Source: Methylophaga marina
GTDB lineage: Bacteria; Pseudomonadota; Gammaproteobacteria; Nitrosococcales; Methylophagaceae
DNA length: 64,000 nt
Direction: 5' to 3'
Assembly: GCF_030296755.1 (NCBI RefSeq)
Contig: NZ_AP027741.1
Span: 1,116,001-1,180,000 of the forward strand
Below the pieces are notes generated by a model. That model did not search any database. It was not told the origin of the DNA and was given only the letters and a program-made list of their open reading frames with translations. Shown in pieces: positions 47,834 through 56,010 of this stretch (its first letter is position 1; each line of letters opens with the position of its first letter). The position numbers and the translations under genes are program-made.

Positions 47834-49062
47834 TGTTTTCCGGATTTATGAACTGGGTAGATGCCCGCTTCCCTGCATCAAAAATGTGGCGTGAGCATCT
47901 TTCTGAATATTATGCGCCAAAGAATTTTAATTTTTGGTACTTCTTTGGTTCATTAGCTTTACTGGTTTTAGTCATACAGATTGTCACCGGTATATTTCTA
48001 ACCATGAATTACAAACCTGACGCAGCCTTAGCGTTTGCTTCTGTTGAATACATCATGCGCGATGTTCAATGGGGTTGGCTGATACGGTATATGCATTCCA
48101 CTGGTGCCTCAGCATTTTTTGTTGTCGTTTATCTTCATATGTTTCGAGGCTTAATCTACGGTTCGTATAAGCAACCACGTGAACTTGTATGGTTATTCGG
48201 GATGCTGATATACCTTGTTCTCATGGCTGAAGCATTCATGGGTTATCTGCTACCTTGGGGACAAATGTCTTATTGGGGTGCTCAAGTTATTATTTCGCTA
48301 TTCGGCGCCATTCCTTTTATAGGTGAGCAACTGGCATTATGGATTCGAGGTGACTTTGTTGTTGCAGATGCCACGCTGAATCGTTTCTTTGCCTTCCATG
48401 TCATTGCTTTACCTATAGTCTTGCTTGGGCTTGTTGTCGCACACATCATTGCTTTGCATGAAGTTGGCTCCAACAACCCTGATGGCGTTGAAATCAAGAA
48501 ACTAAAAAACAAGGAAGGTAAGCCTTTAGACGGCATTCCTTTTCACCCTTACTACACGGTGAAAGATATCGTGGGCGTTATCGTCTTCCTCATCATATTC
48601 TCACTGGTATTGTTTTACATGCCAGAGATGGGTGGCTGGTTCCTGGAGCATGCTAACTTCATCCCTGCGGATCCATTAAAAACACCAGAACATATTGCAC
48701 CTGTTTGGTACTTCACTCCTTTTTATGCCATTTTGAGGGCTGTACCGAGTATCAATGCCTCTGCATTTCCTGGTGTGGTAGCAATGGGCTTATCTATCGT
48801 CTTTTTATTTCTATTACCTTGGTTAGATAGAAGTCCGGTTAAATCCATTCGTTACCGTGGTCCATACTTTAAGATCGCTCTTACCTTGTTTATTATCAGC
48901 TTCTTTGTTCTCGGCTTTTTAGGCACACAACCTGCTACAGAGCTGTACACACTGATAGCTCAAATTTCGTCAGTCGTTTATTTTGCCTTCTTCATCTTTA
49001 TGCCGTTTTATACGAAATTTGACAAAGATAAACCTGTGCCAGAAAGGGTGACATTCAAATGA
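47833..49062 (+). CDS. petB: Ubiquinol-cytochrome c reductase cytochrome b subunit
   Basis: Membrane subunit with hemes bL and bH and both quinone sites, 409 residues with about eight helices. Heme His are in the helices MHSTGASAFFVVVYLHMFRG and FFAFHVIALPIVLLGLVVAHIIALHE. The Qo motif PEWY appears as PVWYFTPFYAILRAVPS; Val in place of Glu is a known variant of the motif. It overlaps petA and is overlapped by petC as ATGA. Confidence 0.97.
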   Translation: MFSGFMNWVDARFPASKMWREHLSEYYAPKNFNFWYFFGSLALLVLVIQIVTGIFLTMNYKPDAALAFASVEYIMRDVQWGWLIRYMHSTGASAFFVVVYLHMFRGLIYGSYKQPRELVWLFGMLIYLVLMAEAFMGYLLPWGQMSYWGAQVIISLFGAIPFIGEQLALWIRGDFVVADATLNRFFAFHVIALPIVLLGLVVAHIIALHEVGSNNPDGVEIKKLKNKEGKPLDGIPFHPYYTVKDIVGVIVFLIIFSLVLFYMPEMGGWFLEHANFIPADPLKTPEHIAPVWYFTPFYAILRAVPSINASAFPGVVAMGLSIVFLFLLPWLDRSPVKSIRYRGPYFKIALTLFIISFFVLGFLGTQPATELYTLIAQISSVVYFAFFIFMPFYTKFDKDKPVPERVTFK

Positions 49063-49760
49063 AATCATTAATACTGACATTATTAATTTCGCTCACCTCA
49101 TTTCAGGTGCTAGCAGCAGAAGCCACTCACGTTGATAAAGTTGAAGTTGATATTACTGATCAAGCTTCTCTTCAACGTGGGGCAAAAACCTTCGTTAACT
49201 ATTGTTTGAGTTGTCATCAGGCTGCCTATATGCGGTATAACCGTATGGCAAAAGATTTGGGTTTAACTGATGATCAGGTCAAAGATAATCTGATGTTCGC
49301 ATCTGATAAGGTGGGTGACACCATGACGGTTGCTATGCGCCCAGAAGATGCAAAAAAATGGTTTGGTGTAACACCACCAGATTTGTCTGTGATCGCGCGT
49401 TCCAGAGGAACAGACTGGTTATATACTTATCTGAGAACATTTTATCTTGATTCTTCTCGTCCCGTTGGTACGAATAACCTGGCATTTAAAGATGTTGGTA
49501 TGCCGCATGTTCTATGGGAACAACAGGGTTATCAGACCAAGGACGAGAAAACAGGCGAATTAATCTCACCTGAAGATGCACCACTTTCTACACATGAATA
49601 TAATCAGCTAGTTTATGATTTAGTTAACTTTCTTGAATATATTGGTGAGCCATCAAAACTCCAGAGAATGGCACTTGCCAAATGGGTTCTGCTGTATCTG
49701 GTATTATTTTTACTGATTGCATATCCATTGAAAAAAGCTTTCTGGAAAGATATTCACTAA
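49059..49760 (+). CDS. petC: Ubiquinol-cytochrome c reductase cytochrome c1 subunit
   Basis: Heme c subunit of cytochrome bc1, 233 residues. Signal peptide ends at about residue 20 (VLAAEATH); the heme site is NYCLSCHQAAYMRYNRM; a C-terminal helix (WVLLYLVLFLLIAYPLKKAFW) anchors it. It starts by ATGA overlap with petB and is followed by sspA after 43 bases, the conserved petABC-sspAB order. Confidence 0.96.
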   Translation: MKSLILTLLISLTSFQVLAAEATHVDKVEVDITDQASLQRGAKTFVNYCLSCHQAAYMRYNRMAKDLGLTDDQVKDNLMFASDKVGDTMTVAMRPEDAKKWFGVTPPDLSVIARSRGTDWLYTYLRTFYLDSSRPVGTNNLAFKDVGMPHVLWEQQGYQTKDEKTGELISPEDAPLSTHEYNQLVYDLVNFLEYIGEPSKLQRMALAKWVLLYLVLFLLIAYPLKKAFWKDIH

Positions 49761-49803
49761 GTCACCATTGATGAAAATAACAGATGATAGGATCAGATAA
49801 AAA

Positions 49804-50421
49804 ATGAATAGTACTCGCCGTTCTAAAATGACGGTTTTCTCTGATCCTATCTGTCCTTTTAGTCATCAGATCCGTATCATTCTTCATGAAAAAGAGATTG
49901 ATGCCAATATTGAGTCTTTAACCGAAGGCAATTGGCCAGAAGAGGTTGCCATTGCTAATCCTTATGGTATTGGTCCAACATTATTTGATCGTGACTTAGT
50001 GCTATTCAATGCCAGTGTCATTGCTGAATATTTAGACGAACGTTTTCCTCATCCACCATTGATGCCTGTTGACCCAGTCGCCAGGGCAAAGACACGTCTA
50101 ATGCTCTATAGAGTTGATAGAGATTGGTACTCACACTGGAATGTCATCTCAGGACGTGAAAAAGGGAATGTCAGCAAAGCCCGTAAAACGATTCAAGAAG
50201 ACTTGACGGTACTTGCGCCCTTATTTGAAGACTCAGCATTTTTTATGGGTGATGAATTTTCTATATTGGATTGCACGCTTGCGCCATTGTTATGGCGACT
50301 TCCAGCTTTAAAAATAAAGCTGCCTGCCAGCGCCGCTGCAGTAGAAAAATATGCACAGAAAATTTTCCGTAGAGAGCGTTTTCAACTGAGTTTAACGCCA
50401 GCAGAAAAGGCCATGCGATAA
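49804..50421 (+). CDS. sspA: Stringent starvation protein A homologue
   Basis: Glutathione-transferase-fold protein that binds RNA polymerase in E. coli and affects stress and phage transcription. Residues about 9-85 are the thioredoxin-like N-terminal domain (MTVFSDPICPFSHQIRIILHEKEID), followed by the helical domain with FSILDCTLAPLLWRLP. At 205 residues it is full length. SspA proteins do not conserve the catalytic residue for glutathione, so it is probably not an enzyme. The ATG at 49804 is used; MTVFSD at about 49828 is an alternative. Confidence 0.9.
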   Translation: MNSTRRSKMTVFSDPICPFSHQIRIILHEKEIDANIESLTEGNWPEEVAIANPYGIGPTLFDRDLVLFNASVIAEYLDERFPHPPLMPVDPVARAKTRLMLYRVDRDWYSHWNVISGREKGNVSKARKTIQEDLTVLAPLFEDSAFFMGDEFSILDCTLAPLLWRLPALKIKLPASAAAVEKYAQKIFRRERFQLSLTPAEKAMR

Positions 50422-50426
50422 ATCTT

Positions 50427-50834
50427 ATGACTTCACAAAAGCCATATCTTATTCGAGCTATACATGAGTGGTTACTCGATAATGCCAGCACACCATATGT
50501 ATTGGTCAATACAGAGTATGATGGTGTTCAAGTACCCACTGATTTTGTACGTGATGGACGTATCGTGCTCAATATTGCACCTGATGCGGTTAGAGATCTT
50601 CATATCAACAATGACTGGCTCAGCTTTTCAGCAAGATTTGCAGGAAAGCCGATGGATATTTTTATCCCCGTGATTGCTGTTCAGGCAATTTATAGCAAAG
50701 AAAATAATGAAGGTATGTTTTTTCCAGAAGAGGATAATCCGCCTCCACCACCACATTCACCTGAGCCAGATGAAACAGTGGAAAAAACAGCTAAAAAACC
50801 AGCAAGCCGTCCAAGCCTGAAAGTCGTCAAATAG
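50427..50834 (+). CDS. sspB: ClpXP adaptor SspB
   Basis: Delivers ssrA-tagged proteins to ClpXP. The 135-residue protein has the folded N-terminal domain (PYLIRAIHEWLLDNASTPYVLVN, VRDGRIVLNIAPDAVRDL, FSARFAGKPMDIFIPVIAVQAIYSKENNEGMFF) and a flexible Pro-rich acidic linker ending RPSLKVVK, the ClpX-binding tail. It starts five bases after sspA. Confidence 0.95.
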   Translation: MTSQKPYLIRAIHEWLLDNASTPYVLVNTEYDGVQVPTDFVRDGRIVLNIAPDAVRDLHINNDWLSFSARFAGKPMDIFIPVIAVQAIYSKENNEGMFFPEEDNPPPPPHSPEPDETVEKTAKKPASRPSLKVVK

Positions 50835-50835
50835 T

Positions 50836-52208
50836 TTATAGCTGATATTTTTCCATACGATAACGCATCGCCATTCTGGTTAAGCCAAGCTCACGAGCAG
50901 CACGTGAAACGTTTCCAGCAGTGCGTTCCAGCGCTTTTTCTAATAAATATTTTTCTACTTGTTCCAAGGTCATATGTCCAAGTACTTCAACAGGATCTTG
51001 TTGAAGTGATTTCGTGACGGTTGTCTGCATTATTAACTGGGGTATATCTATTAAACCATCTGTAGACATCATGACGGCACGTTCAACCACGTGCTGTAAC
51101 TCGCGAATATTGCCAGGCCAGTGGTAATCTTCCAATGCATTTACCGCGGTCTCAGTAAAAACGGGTAAATCAAGTCCATATCGTCTTGCCACTATGGCGA
51201 CAAAATGCGCCGCGAGTGGTGCAATATCCATTTTCTCTCTCTGAGTGGAGGCATCTGTAACTGTATGACGTTTAGACGAAAGTACAGATCTGAGCGAAAC
51301 TCACCATCAGCTACCATTTGAGGAAGATCACGGTTTGTGGCTGCAATAAAATGTGCAGAGACGGGTCTTTCCTGTGTAGCACCAATACGTCTCACCTGAC
51401 GCCGCTCTAAGACATTCAGTAATTTCGATTGCAATTCAATTGGCAGTTCGCCTATCTCATCCAAAAAAACAGTGCCAGCTTCAGCAACTTCAATGAGTCC
51501 TGCTTTAGCTTGGTGTGCATTTGTAAATGCCCCTCGCTCATAGCCAAAAAGCTCAGCTTCTATTAATTCTTTTGGTAATGCAGCACAATCAACGTGCACA
51601 AAAGGTTTGTCACGCCATTTACCCGATTGATGGTAGTAGCGCGCGAGCACATCTTTACCTGTACCTGTCTCACCATTGATCAAAATAATGGGAAACTCAG
51701 TTTCGGCACGATCAACTAACTGGATTATGCGTTCCATTTGCTGCTTAATTGAATGCATGGCACTACTGTGACCGATCATCACCACAGGCTCGCTACCATG
51801 TGCCTCTCGCACATGGGAATAGTCAAGTTGCTGGCTCAGCTTTTGTGTTTGCATCACCTTATTTAAAGTCAGTACGAGCTCATCTAAGTCGACCGGCTTT
51901 TTCAGATAGTCTGTTGCCCCCAGTTTCATGGCTTGAACGGCATCTTCTAACTCACCGTAGGCTGTCATCATAATGACAGGAATGGCATGCCATGATTGAT
52001 GCGCTCTCAGACTCTGTAAAAAATCGAGTCCACTAGCATCCGGTAAACGAACATCGAGCAAGATGACATCGGGTAATGATTTTTCTAAATACTCATTGGC
52101 ATCAGTGATCGTTTCCATCACTGTTGCGGTATGACCTTCTCTTTGAAGCCGCTTCAAAACAGATTTTGCAAACAATGTTTCATCTTCGACTAGTAAAACA
52201 TTCAACAT
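50836..52208 (-). CDS. Sigma-54-type response regulator, AAA+ and Fis domains (frameshifted)
   Basis: Three-part regulator: receiver (LLVEDETLFAKSV, Asp in DVILLDVRLPDASG, Lys in DYLKKPVDLDE), AAA+ domain (Walker A NGETGTGKDVL, Walker B TVFLDEIGEL, FIAATNRDL and MPPLRERK) and a Fis-like helix-turn-helix (GNVSRAARELGLTRMAMRYR). The sigma-54 contact loop reads GAFTNA where GAFTGA is usual. The frame breaks after LRERK at an A4 run (plus strand T, 51231-51234); one more base gives K-M-D-I-A-P-L and 457 residues. ATG 52208 is preferred; it overlaps the kinase stop (TGATG). Confidence 0.88.
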
Positions 52209-53671
52209 CAAGTAACCTTAATTAATTTGGGTAGTTTAATTGTGACCGAAGTGCCTTTTTCCTCGTTAGCGTTATAAATTAGCTCTCCTTGGTGCTGTTT
52301 TATGACTTTTAAAGTAAAAGGGATGCCTAAACCAAAACTGAGTCGCTTGGTTTCATCTCTACCAATCACATTCTCTTCTATTGGATCAAAGTTAATTCCT
52401 TTCCCTTTGTCACGAATGCTGAGTTCAATGTGATCAATGTCTTCTTTGTATACCAGTACTATTTCTGATGAAACAGCTGATGCTTCAATCCCATTCTGTA
52501 GGAGGTTAAATATAGCTTGCTCCATCAAATTAATGTCAATCATCAGCTCAGTAGAGCCAATATCCCAGCCTTCACGTCTGATTTGTATATCTTTGTCTTT
52601 AAGCTGCAAATCCATCATTAGGAGTGCATTATCAGCGGCAGCGGTCAATGAATGGTAAATAAAATGGGCTTTGATAGGATGCAAATAGGTTAATAAGGAG
52701 GTCACCCAACGTTCAAGACGGTCAACAGCGATAATGATATCTTTTAGTGCTTCCTGAATTTCTGGTTCCGTATTCTCGTCAAGCGTAACTTGTGATGCAG
52801 CGCGTATTCCTGCTAATGGGTTCCTGATATTGTGGGCAACAATAGGAACCAGCTCACCCAAAGCAGCTTGTTTTTTTGCATCAATGAGCCGATCACGATT
52901 GATGGCCAAATCATTCGCCATAGAATTTATCGCATCAGAGAGACGAACTAATTCCTCCACGCCACCACGCTTTATTTCATGCTTGAGATCACCTTTACTA
53001 AAACGCCGCGCGCCATGCATAACTCTGGCGAGAGGTTTAAGTACATTATTATTAACAAACTGTCGTGACAGTAACAATAAAGTGAATGCCAGTAAGACAG
53101 GGATAGGAACCAATAACATTAACTGTGACATCCATTTCTGCCGATCATCAGCCAATGCGTACTGCTTACTATTAAGTAAGCTTTCAAACTGGCCAAAAGC
53201 ATCCTCAAGCTCTTTAAAGGTGTATTTTTCCAATTGCAGATTAAGTAGCTCTTTTTGCTGCTCAGAAGGATTTTCAGCCGTTAGTAATAGAGATGTCTCA
53301 TCATGAAATCGCTGATAAGCAAGCTGGATATCAATAACTGCACGTAACTCTCTCTCTTCAATTGCTTCCTGTTTGAGTTCCTTAATAAATCCATTGATTC
53401 TGTTGGTATAGTCTTCATATTCCTCTGGAGCAGACTCATCATCTAAAAAGTTTGCATCAAAGACTTCTTTTAATTGTCGATATAACTCACCCCGGATATT
53501 TTGCATATGATTATTCATGGAGGTTAGCCGTAATGATTCCTCCGAGCTTTGCTGCCATGCAAACGCCCAGACAATACCAACACTGGCAGTCACCAGAATA
53601 ATGATGAAGAAGCTAAGCTCATGTAATAATAATGAGCCTTGAATACTCCGAAAACGAGATAGTAGTTTCAT
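52208..53671 (-). CDS. Membrane sensor histidine kinase with HAMP domain
   Basis: Partner of the response regulator it overlaps. From ATG 53671 the protein is about 487 residues: first helix FFIIILVTASVGIVWAFAW, a periplasmic four-helix sensor of roughly 140 residues, second helix LMLLVPIPVLLAFTLLLL, HAMP (LARVMHGARRFSKGDLKHEI), a His region VPIVAHNIRNPLAGI in which Asn replaces the usual Glu after His, and the ATPase motifs NLLQNGIEAS, DKGKGI and GLGIPF. An upstream extension to 53704 runs into a terminator hairpin and is not credible. The stimulus is unknown. Confidence 0.86.
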   Translation of the reverse strand: MKLLSRFRSIQGSLLLHELSFFIIILVTASVGIVWAFAWQQSSEESLRLTSMNNHMQNIRGELYRQLKEVFDANFLDDESAPEEYEDYTNRINGFIKELKQEAIEERELRAVIDIQLAYQRFHDETSLLLTAENPSEQQKELLNLQLEKYTFKELEDAFGQFESLLNSKQYALADDRQKWMSQLMLLVPIPVLLAFTLLLLSRQFVNNNVLKPLARVMHGARRFSKGDLKHEIKRGGVEELVRLSDAINSMANDLAINRDRLIDAKKQAALGELVPIVAHNIRNPLAGIRAASQVTLDENTEPEIQEALKDIIIAVDRLERWVTSLLTYLHPIKAHFIYHSLTAAADNALLMMDLQLKDKDIQIRREGWDIGSTELMIDINLMEQAIFNLLQNGIEASAVSSEIVLVYKEDIDHIELSIRDKGKGINFDPIEENVIGRDETKRLSFGLGIPFTLKVIKQHQGELIYNANEEKGTSVTIKLPKLIKVT

Positions 53672-53673
53672 AT

Positions 53674-53701
53674 AAAAAAAACGGGCTGTTGTTAGCCCGT
53701 T
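53674..53701 (-). terminator. Rho-independent terminator between the exported protein and the kinase
   Basis: On the minus strand AACGGGCT/AGCCCGTT with a six-base loop and a run of T, abutting the ATG of the histidine kinase at 53671 with no gap for a ribosome binding site. Confidence 0.85.
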
Positions 53702-53731
53702 CAATAACGTTCCTGTCAGATAAATAATAGC

Positions 53732-54410
53732 TTAGGTTGGCTCATAACTTTCAAAAGTAATACTTTCATCAACCAAAGCTGCTTCACCTTCATGCCAAGT
53801 GTCGCCATCCGGCACAATGGTTCTAACCTGATAAATTTCACCAGGAATCTCTTCTGATAGAGTAAATATATAATATTTACTCGCATATAGCTTATAACGT
53901 GCATTTTTAGGATCGTTGATATACGGTTGAATAATATACTGCGTGCCCTTCACTTTTTTACCGTTGTAATCAATATCAACCTGGTTTTTTCTGCGCCTGC
54001 CGCCATTGCCCAGCGAATTTTACGCTGAAAATAGCGCCATTCACCGCCTGTCAGGCGCTTCATATCGTGTACATCAAACTCTAAGAATAAGACAAACACA
54101 CCATTGCCACGCTGATTTTCCATAGGTTCGTATGGACGTTTAAAATTGCCGGTAAAAAAATCAAACGCGAGATCACTACGACCAGTATTACGAATATTAG
54201 ACACCTGCATTTTTATAGTGTCTTGTCGTGAGTCTTCAACAAAACTCTTTTTTTATATTGGTATGTTAATTCACCTGGCTGAGTAATATTTTTTAAGTGT
54301 GCTTTATCAAACAACTCATTATTGACTTCAGAAAATCCCGGCTCAGCATATGCAGAACTGAATAGAACAAGAAGCCAGCCTGTCACACATAGCATTAGTA
54401 TTTTTTTCAC
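53732..54410 (-). CDS. Exported hypothetical protein (two frameshifts)
   Basis: Three overlapping open segments read as one 226-residue protein once two homopolymers are lengthened: T7 to T8 at 54248-54254 (restores K-K-K-S-F-V-E-D-S-R-Q-D) and T6 to T7 at 53985-53990 (restores E-K-N-Q-V-D-I-D-Y-N-G-K-K-V-K-G). A signal peptide (MKKILMLCVTGWLLVLFSSAYA) precedes a mature domain with no Cys, rich in Tyr, Phe and charged residues. I do not recognise the family. It lies near xoxF and xoxJ, divergent from a DUF302 lipoprotein and upstream of the sensor kinase, so a role in periplasmic methanol oxidation or its sensing is possible but unproven. Confidence 0.7.
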
Positions 54411-54488
54411 TTCGAACCTCTCTCTTTTTTACTTCAATTTTATAGTGTTATTCTTTATGGCTATTCATTATAAATTAGCGATAACCTT

Positions 54489-54935
54489 ATGAAACATGAT
54501 CGTTTAATTACGCGCTCCATGAAAGCAATATTGTTAGTTTTGACACTATATTTCCTTATTTCGTGCAGTCAATTTCAGCCTGCGGCTCAGATATATGAAC
54601 GCACTAGCCCTTATTCATTTGAAGACACCCTGTTAAATCTTGATATTGCTATTTCTGAGCAAAACTATCGCATTATCCATCGTAGTCATATCGGACAAGC
54701 GGTCCGGGATCGGGGAGATGATGATTTTCCTCTAGCGACTATCACCAACTTTTGTAACATCACCTATGCCAAAGAAATGATGCAAATTAATCCACAGCTC
54801 ATCAATGAGATGCCCTGTTTTATTAGTGTACGTCAGTCTGGTTCAGATGGCGTGGTGGTTAGCACAAAATTAATGGATGAAGATGTCGCCGATACAAAGC
54901 AAAGCGAATTTGCAAAAAAATTAATCTCAATCTGA
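54489..54935 (+). CDS. DUF302-like lipoprotein
   Basis: A 148-residue protein. The lipobox LISC is near residue 26, after a hydrophobic stretch; a start at the second ATG (54519, MKAILLVL) would give a more typical lipoprotein signal. The mature part matches the DUF302 pattern: SPYSFEDTLLNLDIAISEQNYRI, FCNITYAKEMMQINPQLINEMPCFISVRQSG and VVVSTKLMDED. DUF302 proteins are often linked to sulfur or electron-carrier genes; the function is unknown. It is convergent with xoxJ, a hairpin separating the two. Confidence 0.78.
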   Translation: MKHDRLITRSMKAILLVLTLYFLISCSQFQPAAQIYERTSPYSFEDTLLNLDIAISEQNYRIIHRSHIGQAVRDRGDDDFPLATITNFCNITYAKEMMQINPQLINEMPCFISVRQSGSDGVVVSTKLMDEDVADTKQSEFAKKLISI

Positions 54936-54942
54936 AAACAAT

Positions 54943-54975
54943 TATCGGGGCAACTATTGAATAGTCACCCCGATA
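54943..54975. terminator. Bidirectional stem-loop between convergent genes
   Basis: TATCGGGG/CCCCGATA plus inner ACTAT/ATAGT with a two-base bulge and TGA loop, between the DUF302 gene and xoxJ. Only weak T tracts flank it, but its place between convergent stops fits a terminator. Confidence 0.65.
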
Positions 54976-54990
54976 CCGGTTTACTTCATC

Positions 54991-55872
54991 CTAATCGTCA
55001 TCATCTTTGCGAACACGTTTTTTAGGATATGGATTCACATTTTCCAGTGAAGGCAAATGATATTGAGCCATTATTGCATCAATCTCATCTTTATTTTTTG
55101 CTAGAAACTCGTTCAGAAGTGCATTCCATTTTTTATCCTGATAGCGTGTTCCCATACTAAAACTAAAAATAAAGGCCTCACCTAATTCATTCAAAGGCTG
55201 TACTATCATCGGAACATCTGATTCGTTAGCATAATAACCTGCAATCGGGCCCCATAGTAATGCCACATCAATTGTATCTTTTGCCAATTCTTCATTAATG
55301 ATCCGACCTGCATTAACACGGGCATCGCCTGGCATCATTTGGAAATATTGAATTTGGTCAGCCAAACCAAGATCCAACAGCGCTTTTGTTGCTACGCCAC
55401 GATCAAAAATACCAATGCGCAGTGGTTTACCATCTTTTTTGGCTGTAGCAATATCTTTTAATTGATTCAGTTCATACCCTTCGCCTTTACGATAAACCAT
55501 CGCTTCAATTGAGCTCCAATATGGTTTAGTTGGTTTTAGAAAGTCAGTATGCTCTGGAATACTCATCGCTAAATCACACAAAAACAATCCTGTCTCTGGA
55601 TCAACTTTTTTAATTGTATTTCGTGAAAAGCCAATTCGTTGCGGGAAAAAGTAATACTCAACAGGTAATCCTAATTCTTTACCTAGTAGCTCAGCAATCT
55701 TATTGTCAAAACCTTCCCCTTCTCTATTTGAGTAAGGTAGGTTATAGCCATCGGCACAGACGCGAACGGCTTTTTGTCCAGGTAGGGGCTTCAAGTCACC
55801 TGCTGCATATGAGGATGTTGAACCCAGTAGGACTCCCATAATAACTAGTGCCCAATACTTTATTTTGGTCAT
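54991..55872 (-). CDS. xoxJ: XoxJ/MxaJ-like periplasmic protein of quinoprotein methanol oxidation
   Basis: Family of quinoprotein-dehydrogenase-associated solute-binding-like proteins that aid XoxF or MxaF maturation or activation. ATG 55872 gives a signal peptide (KIKYWALVIMGVLLGSTSSYA) and GGAAGAGAGA lies just upstream; the frame runs further to 55923 but that part is not needed. The mature protein has the type II binding fold opening VRVCADGYNLPYSNREGEGFDNKIAELLGKEL. About 293 residues. It follows xoxF by about 138 bases with a terminator between, so its transcript level may be lower or independent. Confidence 0.88.
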   Translation of the reverse strand: MTKIKYWALVIMGVLLGSTSSYAAGDLKPLPGQKAVRVCADGYNLPYSNREGEGFDNKIAELLGKELGLPVEYYFFPQRIGFSRNTIKKVDPETGLFLCDLAMSIPEHTDFLKPTKPYWSSIEAMVYRKGEGYELNQLKDIATAKKDGKPLRIGIFDRGVATKALLDLGLADQIQYFQMMPGDARVNAGRIINEELAKDTIDVALLWGPIAGYYANESDVPMIVQPLNELGEAFIFSFSMGTRYQDKKWNALLNEFLAKNKDEIDAIMAQYHLPSLENVNPYPKKRVRKDDDD

Positions 55873-55932
55873 TCTCTCTTCCTTTTTTTGATTATGAAAA
55901 ACTTTCGACCATAAAGCTAACATATTTGTTTC

Positions 55933-55965
55933 AAAAAAAGACCCGACATCAAAAGATGCCGGGCC
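55933..55965 (-). terminator. Rho-independent terminator downstream of xoxF
   Basis: On the minus strand GGCCCGGCATC/GATGTCGGGTC with a TTTT loop and seven T, 46 bases after the xoxF stop and before xoxJ. Confidence 0.9.
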
Positions 55966-56010
55966 TTTTATTCAGATTAAGATTACAGAGTAATCTATAT
56001 CATCTGGGTC

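Noticed and set aside
53716-53904. 62-residue frame on the minus strand
   Set aside because: It is a shadow of the third segment of the exported protein in another frame.
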